Below are positions 16,699 through 24,794 of a DNA stretch of 64,000 nt, piece after piece. Under the pieces are notes generated by a model. It did no database searches and was not told where the DNA came from. It saw only the letters and a list, made by a program, of their open reading frames with translations. Origin of the DNA: Fusicatenibacter saccharivorans. Lineage in GTDB: Bacteria; Bacillota; Clostridia; Lachnospirales; Lachnospiraceae. Both the position numbers and the translations under genes were made by a program. The number at the start of each line of letters is the position of its first letter. The stretch's first letter is position 1. The DNA lies in NCBI RefSeq assembly GCF_027667425.1, contig NZ_JAQEGR010000017.1:24939-88938 (forward strand), given 5' to 3'.

Positions 16699-18774
16699 TC
16701 ATTTTGCAAGGAGCATCATAATCTGATTGCTTCTGCTTACGAATTTTGTCATCTCGTCCGGAGAGAGCGGTTTGTGGCTGATCATTGCCAGATCATACAG
16801 CTGCTCGCAGAACAGGGATGTGTTGTCGTTCTCGCCATTCTTCAGAATGTACTGAACGAGCGGATGTTTTGCATTCAGGATCAGGGTTTCCTGTCCGCCG
16901 AACATGGACGGATCCATGCCGGTCATGCCATACATCTTCATCATATCCTGCATCCGGCGGCTCTCCTCGGAAAGCGTTACCATGGAGGATACATTTTCGT
17001 CTTTCAGGTTCTCAACTTTGACGGTCAGGTCTTTCTTGTCGAGGACTTTGCGGAAGAGATCGGTCAGAGCATTTGTAGCGTCGGTCAGATCCTCACCGGA
17101 CTCGTCTTTCATATCGTTGGTCAGATCTGCATCGATGCGCTGGAAGGTTACATGCTCGTTGTAACGCTCTGCATGGGTGATGAAAGCGGAGTCGATGTTG
17201 TGTTTCAGGATGACAGCATCCATGCCCTGGCTGCGGAACATGTTGATGTACTGGCTCTGCTGAACTTCGTCGGTGACGTAGTAAACAGTCGTTTTTTCCG
17301 GCTCTTTCTTCTCGTCAGCGTTTTCCGTATTTTCGGTATTCTCCGTAGTTTCAGCCTTCTCTTCGGTGTTCTCTGCAGGAGCTTCTTCTTTCTTATTCTC
17401 GTTGATGCAGTCCTCAAGAGTCAGATATTTTCCGTCGATGTTCTTGAACAGAATATAGTCCATCATCTTCTTGGAGAATTTCTCGTCCTTGATGCATCCG
17501 TATTTGATGAATGGGTTGATATCATCCCAGTATTTCTCGTAATTCTCACGGTCGGTTTTGCACATGCCGGAGAGCTTGTCAGCGAATTTCTTGGAGATGT
17601 ACTCGGAGATCTTCTTGACAAATCCGTCGTTCTGCAGTGCGCTTCGGGATACGTTCAGCGGCAGATCCGGGCAGTCGATGACGCCTTTTAAGAGCATCAG
17701 GTATTCCGGAATGACTTCTTTGATGTTGTCGGCAATAAATACCTGGTTGTTGTACAGCTTGATGGTTCCCTCGATGGAATCGTACTCGGTGTTGATACGC
17801 GGGAAGTAGAGGATACCTTTGAGGTTGAACGGATAGTCCATGTTCAGGTGGATCCAGAACAGCGGCTCGCGGTAGTCGTTGAAGACTTTGCGGTAGAATT
17901 CTTTATAATCCTCATCGCTGCACTCGTTTGGATGTTTGGTCCACAGCGGGTGGATATCACTGATGGAAACCGGGCGTTTGTTGATTTTTACTTTCTCTTT
18001 GGCCGGGGAAACTTCAACCTGCTCTTTCGTTCCGTCTTCTTTTTCTTTCTCTTCGTATTTTGCGTCCTCGTGGATGTGCTCTACGACAACGTCGTCGTCT
18101 TTTAATTCGCTTTCATCGATGGTCTCGTATTCCTGCGGCGCATTTGCTTTGGACAGGAAAATTTCAACCGGCATGAAGGAGCAGTATTTTTCCAGAACTT
18201 CGCGGACACGGTATTCGTTTGCGAATTCCAGGCAGTCCTCGTTCAGGAACAGAGTGATTTCGGTACCAACAGTTGTCTTGCTGCCCTCGGACATATCGTA
18301 CTCGGTGCTTCCGTCACAGGTCCAGTGTACCGGGGTGGATCCTTCTTTATAGGAAAGAGAATCGATGTGAACTTCATCTGCTACCATGAAAGCAGAGTAG
18401 AAACCAAGACCGAAGTGGCCGATCATCTGATCTGAATTCGTTTTGTCTTTGTATTTCTCCAGAAATTCGGTAGCGCCGGAGAAGGCGATCTGGGTAATAT
18501 ATTCTTCGACTTCGTCTGTGGTCATACCGATACCGTTATCGATGAATTTTAAGGTTTTCTCATCCGGGTTTACAATCACCTGAATGGCTGCTTTGTAGTC
18601 ATCCGGAAGTGCATATTCACCCATGCCGTCCAGTTTTTTCAGTTTGGTGATGGCATCGCAGCCGTTGGAAACGAGCTCGCGGACGAAGATATCGTGGTCG
18701 GAATACATCCATTTTTTGATAATCGGGAAAATATTGTCGCTGTTGATTGAAAGATTTCCATGTTTCGCACTCAT
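16699..18774 (-). CDS. htpG: Molecular chaperone HtpG (Hsp90)
   Basis: A 691-residue bacterial Hsp90. The GHKL ATPase domain shows RELVSNGCDAITKL, DNGIGMTTDEV and GHFGLGFYSAFMVAD. Middle and C-terminal domains follow. A Lys/Glu-rich linker lies between the N and middle domains (about 225-250), and a Glu/Thr/Asn-rich low-complexity insert sits at about 455-490. Cytosolic ATP-dependent chaperone. The start at MSAKHGNLSINSDN has AAGGAG 10 bp upstream. A CIRCE operator at the promoter indicates HrcA repression. Confidence 0.97.
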   Translation of the reverse strand: MSAKHGNLSINSDNIFPIIKKWMYSDHDIFVRELVSNGCDAITKLKKLDGMGEYALPDDYKAAIQVIVNPDEKTLKFIDNGIGMTTDEVEEYITQIAFSGATEFLEKYKDKTNSDQMIGHFGLGFYSAFMVADEVHIDSLSYKEGSTPVHWTCDGSTEYDMSEGSKTTVGTEITLFLNEDCLEFANEYRVREVLEKYCSFMPVEIFLSKANAPQEYETIDESELKDDDVVVEHIHEDAKYEEKEKEDGTKEQVEVSPAKEKVKINKRPVSISDIHPLWTKHPNECSDEDYKEFYRKVFNDYREPLFWIHLNMDYPFNLKGILYFPRINTEYDSIEGTIKLYNNQVFIADNIKEVIPEYLMLLKGVIDCPDLPLNVSRSALQNDGFVKKISEYISKKFADKLSGMCKTDRENYEKYWDDINPFIKYGCIKDEKFSKKMMDYILFKNIDGKYLTLEDCINENKKEEAPAENTEEKAETTENTENTENADEKKEPEKTTVYYVTDEVQQSQYINMFRSQGMDAVILKHNIDSAFITHAERYNEHVTFQRIDADLTNDMKDESGEDLTDATNALTDLFRKVLDKKDLTVKVENLKDENVSSMVTLSEESRRMQDMMKMYGMTGMDPSMFGGQETLILNAKHPLVQYILKNGENDNTSLFCEQLYDLAMISHKPLSPDEMTKFVSRSNQIMMLLAK

Positions 18775-18874
18775 GAGAAACACACTCCTTTTCTTATAAA
18801 AATATTTTGATCCAGCAAAGCGGGAATATCATGCTTTTTTAGATGTCTGCAGCTTTTTTACTGCTCTGATAGTT

Positions 18875-18903
18875 ATAGTAATACTGGCACAGGGAAAAGT
18901 CAA
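18875..18903 (-). promoter_or_regulatory. Promoter of htpG
   Basis: On the minus strand TTGACT (plus 18898-18903) and TACTAT (plus 18875-18880) are 17 bp apart, just downstream of the CIRCE element. Confidence 0.75.
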
Positions 18904-18910
18904 GGGGAAA

Positions 18911-18937
18911 TTAGCACTCGAGAAAAAAGAGTGCTAA
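18911..18937. promoter_or_regulatory. CIRCE operator (HrcA binding site)
   Basis: A perfect TTAGCACTC-N9-GAGTGCTAA, the consensus HrcA operator. It begins 7 bp beyond the htpG -35 box, so HrcA binding should repress htpG until heat stress. The divergent tetR promoter is about 85 bp away on the other side. Confidence 0.95.
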
Positions 18938-19020
18938 CAGAACGACGGAAAGTATTGAATTTACTGGTATTACGGTACTTTCTAAACTTTTTGTAAAGTC
19001 TGATCAGAAGGGCTGCGCAG

Positions 19021-19049
19021 TTGTTTCTGGAGAATGGATATGCTACAAT
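19021..19049 (+). promoter_or_regulatory. Promoter of the TetR gene
   Basis: TTGTTT at 19021-19026 and TACAAT at 19044-19049 with a 17-bp spacer, about 70 bp before the start codon. Confidence 0.6.
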
Positions 19050-19117
19050 GAAAAAGCATAGAAGCGTTTCGAACAGAAAGATTCCGAGGGTACATAAAAG
19101 AAAAATGGAGGAAATAC

Positions 19118-19684
19118 ATGACAAATGCGACAAAGGCGGCGCTGGAAGCGTCGTTAAAAAAGCTGCTTTTGAAAAAGCCGCTGGACAAAATTACGATCAA
19201 CGATCTGACGACAGACTGCGGCATCAGCCGGATGGCGTTTTATTATCATTTTAAGGATATCTACGATCTTGTCGAATGGTCGTGCCTGGAGGATGCGACG
19301 CAGGCGCTGCAGGGGAAGAAAACGTATGAGACATGGCAGGAAGGCCTGCAGCAGATTTTTGAGGCAGTGCTCGAGAATAAACCATTTATTATGAATGTCT
19401 ATCACTCTGTAAGCCGGGAGCAGATCGAAACATATCTCTTTCATCTGACGCACGATCTGCTGTACGGTGTCGTGCAGGAAAAAGCAAAGGGAACCGGCAT
19501 CTCCGAGGCGGATCAGAGTTTTATCGCAGATTTCTATAAGTATAGCTTTACCGGTGTCATGCTCGACTGGATCAAAGACGGAATGAAAGTGGATTACCAT
19601 ATGATTGCGGAAAAAATGCACCGCACGATGGAAGGAAATGTCGTCAATTCCATCCGAAATTTTGAAAAAAGAAATAAAATATAG
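19118..19684 (+). CDS. TetR/AcrR family regulator
   Basis: A 188-residue protein with an N-terminal helix-turn-helix (DKITINDLTTDCGISRMAFYYHF, about residues 23-45, shown here only to its family motif) and an all-helical ligand domain. The FYYHFKD motif is typical. The C-terminal half (TGVMLDWIKDGMK) resembles DhaS-like TetR proteins. GGAGG precedes the ATG. It lies directly upstream of the oleate hydratase gene on the same strand but is separated by a strong terminator, so control of that gene by a fatty-acid-sensing repressor is inference from position only. Confidence 0.88.
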   Translation: MTNATKAALEASLKKLLLKKPLDKITINDLTTDCGISRMAFYYHFKDIYDLVEWSCLEDATQALQGKKTYETWQEGLQQIFEAVLENKPFIMNVYHSVSREQIETYLFHLTHDLLYGVVQEKAKGTGISEADQSFIADFYKYSFTGVMLDWIKDGMKVDYHMIAEKMHRTMEGNVVNSIRNFEKRNKI

Positions 19685-19690
19685 TTACAC

Positions 19691-19743
19691 TTTACAAAAC
19701 AGGGCGGATGATAAAAATTTAATCATCCGCCCTGTTTTGTAAA
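19691..19743. terminator. Perfect 22-bp-arm terminator after tetR
   Basis: Arms at 19691-19712 and 19722-19743 are exact inverted copies around a 9-nt loop, with a GC-rich core GGGCGGATGAT. It is an unusually long and perfect stem for a terminator. Confidence 0.85.
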
Positions 19744-19776
19744 TGGAAAAGCGGGGAAAAATGAAGTAAGATTCAA

Positions 19777-19792
19777 ATTGTCAACAGACAAT
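19777..19792. promoter_or_regulatory. Candidate operator before the oleate hydratase gene
   Basis: ATTGTC-AACA-GACAAT is a perfect 6-bp-arm palindrome in the leader of the oleate hydratase gene, a plausible TetR-type site. No clear -10 box was found nearby, so the assignment is tentative. Confidence 0.35.
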
Positions 19793-19903
19793 GGCAACAC
19801 AAATGGAAACTTGTAAAACAAAGAAAGCAGCATAACCTATACGAACCGGAAATTCGAAAAAACATTCCGGCAGTCGTATTTAGAAAAGAAAGGATGAACG
19901 TCT

Positions 19904-21883
19904 ATGTCAAAAAAAGGATTAAAATTCGGAATCGCATCAGCAGCAGTCATCGGAGCTGGAGCAGCAGTGCTGCAGGCAAAAAACAAGAGTGAAGCAAAAA
20001 AAGCAGCGGAGACAACCACTGTAACATCAGAACCAAAGAATGATTACCGCAACACCGAGCGCGGAAAAGATAAGAAAAACAGCAAAGGCATTTATTACAC
20101 CAACGGAAACTACGAAGCCTTCGCAAGACCGGAAAAACCGGAAGGCGTCGATGAGAAGAGCGCATACCTCGTAGGAAGCGGCCTCGCAGCCCTCGCAGCA
20201 GCGTGTTTCCTCGTAAGAGACGGCCAGATGAAAGGCGATCACATCCACATTCTGGAAGCCATGGACATCGCCGGCGGTGCCTGCGACGGTATCTACGATC
20301 CGACCCGCGGCTACATCATGAGAGGCGGCCGTGAGATGGAAAACCACTTCGAGTGCCTGTGGGATCTGTTCCACAGCATCCCGTCAATTGAGACACCTGG
20401 TGTATCCGTTCTTGATGAGTATTACTGGCTGAACAAAAAAGACCCGAACTACTCCCTGTGCCGTGCAACGAAGAACCGCGGCGAGGATGCCCATACCGAC
20501 GGCAAGTTCAACCTGAGCCAGAAAGGCTGCATGGAGATCATGAAACTCTTTATGACAAGAGACGAGGATCTGTACGACAAGACGATCGAGGATGTTTTCG
20601 ATGATGAAGTCTTCAATTCCACCTTCTGGCTGTACTGGAGAACGATGTTCGCATTCGAAAACTGGCATAGTGCACTGGAGATGAAGCTGTACTTCCAGCG
20701 GTTCATTCACCACATCGGCGGACTGCCGGACTTCTCCGCACTGAAATTCACGAAGTACAACCAGTATGAATCCCTGATTCTTCCGATGAAGAAATACCTC
20801 GAGGATGCCGGTGTAGACTTCCAGTTCAATACCGAAGTAACCAACGTTATCTTTGAAATCAACGATGGAAAGAAAGTAGCAAAAGCCATCGAGTGCAAAG
20901 TAAACGGCGTCGAGAAAGGCATCGTTCTCACGGAGAATGACCTCGTCTTCGTTACCAACGGAAGCTGCACCGAAGGCACGATCTACGGCGATCAGAACCA
21001 TGCACCGAACGGTGATGCAGAGGTCCGCACGAGCGGCTGCTGGAGCCTGTGGAAAAACATTGCAAAACAGGATCCGTCCTTTGGACATCCGGAGAAATTC
21101 TGTTCCGATATTGCAAAGACAAACTGGGAATCCGCAACAATTACCACTCTCGACAATAAGATCATTCCGTATATCACCAATATCTGCAAACGTGATCCGA
21201 GAACCGGAAAGGTTGTTACCGGCGGTATCGTAAGCTGCCAGGATTCCAAGTGGCTTTTAAGCTGGACCATTAACCGTCAGGGACAGTTCAAAGAGCAGGA
21301 TAAAGATAAGGTATGCGTATGGGTTTACAGCCTGTTCACCGATGTACCTGGCGACTATGTGAAGAAACCGATGAAAGAGTGCACTGGTAAAGAGATCACC
21401 GAAGAGTGGCTGTACCACCTCGGCGTGCCGGTTGACCAGATTCCGGAGCTGGCAGAGAACAGCGCTGTCTGCGTACCGACCATGATGCCGTACATCACCG
21501 CATTCTTTATGCCAAGAAGAAAGGGCGACCGCCCGGATGTCATCCCGGATGGCTGCGTCAACTTCGCATTCCTCGGACAGTTCGCTGAGACACCAAGAGA
21601 TACCATCTTCACGACAGAGTATTCCGTTCGTACCGCAATGGAAGCTGTTTACGGACTCCTCGGCGTAGACCGCGGCGTGCCGGAAGTATGGGGCAGCGTT
21701 TACGATATCCGCGACCTGCTGGACAGCTCCGTGAAACTGATGGATGGAAAATCCCCGCTGGAAATCGAGCTTCCTGGACCGCTCAACCTGCTGAAAAAAC
21801 CTCTGCTGAAACTGGTAGATGGAAATGTAGTTGGAGATCTCTTAAAAGAGCATGGAATTATTAAAGAGGATATGGTGAAATAA
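19904..21883 (+). CDS. ohyA: Oleate hydratase
   Basis: A 659-residue FAD-dependent fatty acid double-bond hydratase converting oleate to 10-hydroxystearate, a detoxification reaction in gut bacteria. Visible signatures: YLVGSGLAALAAACFL (FAD-binding), GGRMEN-type MRGGREMENHFECLWDLF, and YITAFFMPRRKGDRP near the C-terminus. Odd point: the first 35 or so residues (MSKKGLKFGIASAAVIGAGA onward) form a basic plus hydrophobic segment like a membrane anchor, followed by a Lys/Glu/Thr linker, an extension not needed for the catalytic core. It has its own terminator and is preceded by a TetR gene. Confidence 0.93.
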   Translation: MSKKGLKFGIASAAVIGAGAAVLQAKNKSEAKKAAETTTVTSEPKNDYRNTERGKDKKNSKGIYYTNGNYEAFARPEKPEGVDEKSAYLVGSGLAALAAACFLVRDGQMKGDHIHILEAMDIAGGACDGIYDPTRGYIMRGGREMENHFECLWDLFHSIPSIETPGVSVLDEYYWLNKKDPNYSLCRATKNRGEDAHTDGKFNLSQKGCMEIMKLFMTRDEDLYDKTIEDVFDDEVFNSTFWLYWRTMFAFENWHSALEMKLYFQRFIHHIGGLPDFSALKFTKYNQYESLILPMKKYLEDAGVDFQFNTEVTNVIFEINDGKKVAKAIECKVNGVEKGIVLTENDLVFVTNGSCTEGTIYGDQNHAPNGDAEVRTSGCWSLWKNIAKQDPSFGHPEKFCSDIAKTNWESATITTLDNKIIPYITNICKRDPRTGKVVTGGIVSCQDSKWLLSWTINRQGQFKEQDKDKVCVWVYSLFTDVPGDYVKKPMKECTGKEITEEWLYHLGVPVDQIPELAENSAVCVPTMMPYITAFFMPRRKGDRPDVIPDGCVNFAFLGQFAETPRDTIFTTEYSVRTAMEAVYGLLGVDRGVPEVWGSVYDIRDLLDSSVKLMDGKSPLEIELPGPLNLLKKPLLKLVDGNVVGDLLKEHGIIKEDMVK

Positions 21884-21908
21884 GAAATAGAAAATAAGTA
21901 AGAAATGC

Positions 21909-21945
21909 AATAAGACCTGCGCTTTCAAACGGCGCAGGTCTTATT
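21909..21945. terminator. Terminator after ohyA
   Basis: AATAAGACCTGCGC and GCGCAGGTCTTATT are exact inverted arms lying between convergent ohyA and the EutH-like gene. Confidence 0.8.
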
Positions 21946-21971
21946 GCGTTGCTATGTATGCTCTCAAACAA

Positions 21972-23039
21972 TTAAGCAGATTTCTTCGTGAAAAACAGTG
22001 CGGCACAGACGGCGGCGATGCCTCCAGCGAGCTTTGCAACGAGAAGCGGCACGACAAAATCAGGATCGGTGCCGAACGTAAATCCCATATGTGCGGCGAT
22101 GGTCGATGCGGCGGAGACGAGGAAAGCTGCGTTTACAATCTTTCCGCGCTCGTCCATTTTTTCCATCATTGTGATCGCCGGAACAGGGCTGACAATGCCC
22201 ATCAGAAGCCCGGCGGCACTGCTGTCGTTCATGCCGGTTTTTCTTCCAATAAAAGAGAGCGGCTTTTTGAGCACCCGCTGTAAAAGCTCCGCCGTCGGAA
22301 GGCTGCCAAGCAGTACAATGCCGATGGACGAGACGACCGTCATCGCGTCCTCCAGCGGCGCAAGGTCCGGGAGCAGCGAAAAGCCGGTCATATAGCAGAA
22401 CGCGCCCGCGATGAGGCCGATCGTCGTCAGAAGCCGGATCACATCTGCAAATACCGTGAACGCGCGCACGGTCTGCTCCGGAAAACGCCAGATGCCGAAC
22501 ATCAGCAGAAAGCAGAAGAGGAGCACCGGGAGCGACTGAAGTACGATCTGCAGAAAAGAGAGCCCTGAGAGCAGTCCGCCGACGATCATCGTGACGGGAA
22601 GCGTGCCCGTGCCGATCAGCATGCCGCGGGAGAAAAAGAGGCGGTCGCCGCTTTTCAGCATTCCCATGCCGACCGGAATCGTAAAGGTGATGGTACAGCC
22701 AAGCGTCGCCGCAATCACAAGTCCTGCGTAGCGCACCATCTCCTGCGATGCCGAAAGCTCTCCGGCGAGCTGGTAGCCGCCCATGTCAATGGCGAGAATG
22801 CCGGCGAGAAGTCCCGCATCCAGCCCAAAAAAGTTCCAGATGGGAACGAGGGCGAAACGGAGAAAGCGGGAGAGCAGCGGGGTGAGGCAGATGATGCCCG
22901 ACATGGAAAGTGCCGTCGGTCCAAGCAGCGTAAAGCCCTCCTCAAACCGTTTTCCAAATCCGAAGCGATTGCCAGCGATCCGGTCGACACCGCCGAGTAC
23001 CGCGCCGACTGCCATGATCCACATAATAATCTGATTCAT
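21972..23039 (-). CDS. EutH-like ethanolamine transporter
   Basis: A 355-residue polytopic membrane protein with about ten hydrophobic segments. It matches EutH: NQIIMWIMAVGAVLGGVDRI at the N-terminus, then FEEGFTLLGPTALSM and AIDMGGYQLAGEL. Family knowledge: EutH imports ethanolamine for catabolism in eut operons. No ethanolamine ammonia-lyase or microcompartment genes are present here, so this is an orphan copy and the substrate is unconfirmed. Its start is followed closely by the DUF5721/corA pair upstream on the same strand. Confidence 0.8.
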   Translation of the reverse strand: MNQIIMWIMAVGAVLGGVDRIAGNRFGFGKRFEEGFTLLGPTALSMSGIICLTPLLSRFLRFALVPIWNFFGLDAGLLAGILAIDMGGYQLAGELSASQEMVRYAGLVIAATLGCTITFTIPVGMGMLKSGDRLFFSRGMLIGTGTLPVTMIVGGLLSGLSFLQIVLQSLPVLLFCFLLMFGIWRFPEQTVRAFTVFADVIRLLTTIGLIAGAFCYMTGFSLLPDLAPLEDAMTVVSSIGIVLLGSLPTAELLQRVLKKPLSFIGRKTGMNDSSAAGLLMGIVSPVPAITMMEKMDERGKIVNAAFLVSAASTIAAHMGFTFGTDPDFVVPLLVAKLAGGIAAVCAALFFTKKSA

Positions 23040-23073
23040 AAAAAGAGAACCTTTCTAAATAAGTATTTTGTCT

Positions 23074-23580
23074 TTATATCTGTTCTTCAAATGCAATTTC
23101 ATTTTTCAGCAGAAACTGACGGACTTCCTCATCGAAGACGCGGTCGAGCGACTTGTCCATCGTAAAGATTTTGAGGGAAGTTCCGGTGGTAAGTAAGAGT
23201 TTTCCGTCCTTATACTGAAAATTCAGAAAGCATCCAAACACGTTCTCTATTTCCAGCGGCAGCGCATGGTCCGCGATCATTTTTTCGCACGCCGCCTGCG
23301 GAAGCTGAAACACAAATTTGAACTGCAGGGGTGTCCGTTTTCCTTTGATGACGGAATAGCAGAACGATTTCACATCTTTCCAGAGAAGCCGTGTCCGCCC
23401 TTTTTCTTTTAAGAGCTGCGCGTCGTCGGGATCGAAAAAGTCCGTGTGAAGACTGCCGTCGATGGAGAACGTCGTAAACGTTGTGATCGACGCCTCAGAG
23501 ACGGGAAAGCGGTCAAATGTCTCGAGACGGAGCAGGGTGTTCATAAAATTCTTTAACTGTGTAATCTGCAGGATAATCAT
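23074..23580 (-). CDS. DUF5721-like protein of unknown function
   Basis: A 168-residue soluble protein beginning MIILQITQLKNFMNTLLR, without membrane segments or catalytic motifs I recognise. I assign it to the lachnospiral DUF5721 group from memory of its pattern (an N-terminal LL-ETFD-F segment and WKDVKSFCYSVIKG). It lies 6 bp downstream of corA on the same strand and is probably co-transcribed. Function unknown. Confidence 0.75.
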   Translation of the reverse strand: MIILQITQLKNFMNTLLRLETFDRFPVSEASITTFTTFSIDGSLHTDFFDPDDAQLLKEKGRTRLLWKDVKSFCYSVIKGKRTPLQFKFVFQLPQAACEKMIADHALPLEIENVFGCFLNFQYKDGKLLLTTGTSLKIFTMDKSLDRVFDEEVRQFLLKNEIAFEEQI

Positions 23581-23586
23581 CCGTAG

Positions 23587-24468
23587 TTAAAACCAGCCTT
23601 TCTTTTTAAAATACCAAATTTCAACAGCAACAATGAGAATACAGACGCCGATCAGGATGAAGTACGCATACGGGGCAGAAAGCTCAGGCATATGCGTAAA
23701 ATTCATGCCGTACCAGCCGGCGATCAGGGAAAGCGGGAAAAAGATCGTCGAGACGACCGTCAGAATCCGCATCGTATCGTTCTGACGCAGGTCGATCTGC
23801 GCCTGCTGCATCTCGCGGATCTGCAGGGCGTACTCCCGCAGCATCTGGGTGTGGTCGTACAAACGGTCCACGCGGTTTCCAAGGCGCGAAAACTGACGGG
23901 CGCATTCCGGGGGAAGAAAGTGATTTTCGTCCTCGGAGAGTATTTCGCACATGTCGAGAAGCTGCTGGTAATAGGCATGGAACACGAGCAGCTCCCGACG
24001 GATCGTGATCAGGGTCCGCTGCAGCTCTTTTGGCAGAGTGTCGAGAAGAGACTCCTCGATTGTCGCGAGGCGCTTCTCAAAATTCTGCAGATAGAGCATA
24101 TCCTCCTGGATCAGCGATTCCAGAAACGAGAAAAACAGGTGGAAGACATCGGAAGTATCGAGCGGTTCTTCCGGGAAGAGGAGGCTCTGCAAAGCCGGAA
24201 GTGTCTGTTCGTCGGCTGCCAGAATAAGCTGCCCCCGGTCGAGATAAAACGCAAGCGAGAATGCAAGGTGAAGCGGATGCGTCTTGTCCGGGACGGCAAG
24301 CGATCCGACCAGGCAGTCAGGCAGCAGCTCTGCGCGGCAGTATTCGATGCGCTCCGGCTGCAGACTGCGCCGGAAAAGAGAAAATCCGGGCAGCGCCGCG
24401 CAGGCTTTGGAAGCTTCCGAAAACGAAAGCAGGGAAAGCCGGACCGAATCCGAAAAAGTCCATTCCAT
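23587..24468 (-). CDS. corA: CorA family divalent cation transporter
   Basis: A 293-residue protein: a cytoplasmic alpha/beta and long-helix region (1-230), then two C-terminal membrane helices. The family YGMNF loop motif follows the first helix (VSTIFFPLSLIAGWYGMNF) and a basic KKKGW end closes it. Family knowledge: CorA pentamers conduct Mg2+ (also Co2+/Ni2+). The start is supported by AGGAGG 7 bp before the ATG. It precedes the DUF5721 gene and is divergent from the DegV gene. Confidence 0.9.
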   Translation of the reverse strand: MEWTFSDSVRLSLLSFSEASKACAALPGFSLFRRSLQPERIEYCRAELLPDCLVGSLAVPDKTHPLHLAFSLAFYLDRGQLILAADEQTLPALQSLLFPEEPLDTSDVFHLFFSFLESLIQEDMLYLQNFEKRLATIEESLLDTLPKELQRTLITIRRELLVFHAYYQQLLDMCEILSEDENHFLPPECARQFSRLGNRVDRLYDHTQMLREYALQIREMQQAQIDLRQNDTMRILTVVSTIFFPLSLIAGWYGMNFTHMPELSAPYAYFILIGVCILIVAVEIWYFKKKGWF

Positions 24469-24566
24469 ACGTACCACCTCCTGAAAATAAGCAATGGAAA
24501 AATATCCATAAACAAAAAAGCCGTATGACCGTAGTATACCGCAAAAAGGGGAGTGCGACAAGAAAA

Positions 24567-24612
24567 GGAAAAAACTTTTAACGGAAAAACTTTTATTGGG
24601 AAAAAACTTTTT
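24567..24612 (+). repeat. Three tandem 16-bp repeats upstream of the degV promoter
   Basis: GGAAAAA(A)CTTTT recurs at 24567, 24583 and 24599, exactly 16 bp apart. The third copy runs into the -35 box. It could be an operator array or an AT-rich UP-like element. Confidence 0.6.
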
Positions 24613-24639
24613 GCAATGGAGCACTAAGTGTGTTATGAT
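24611..24639 (+). promoter_or_regulatory. Promoter of the DegV gene
   Basis: TTGCAA at 24611-24616 and TATGAT at 24634-24639 with a 17-bp spacer. The transcript leader would begin in the following inverted repeat. Confidence 0.75.
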
Positions 24640-24642
24640 AAA

Positions 24643-24663
24643 ATGTAGTTATCAAAACTACAT
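24643..24663. promoter_or_regulatory. Inverted repeat at the DegV transcription start
   Basis: ATGTAGTT-ATCAA-AACTACAT, 8-bp perfect arms directly after the -10 box. The position suits a repressor operator; as RNA it could also be a 5' hairpin. Confidence 0.5.
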
Positions 24664-24794
24664 GACAAAATATCAAAAAATTCACTGTGTCGAATTCGTC
24701 CCTAGTTCAGGAAGGTTTGAAAAAGAGCGGTGATTGGAAATACGAAACGTCCGCAGTGAGAAAAAGCGGAATCAAGTTTGGAGGGACAAAATAT

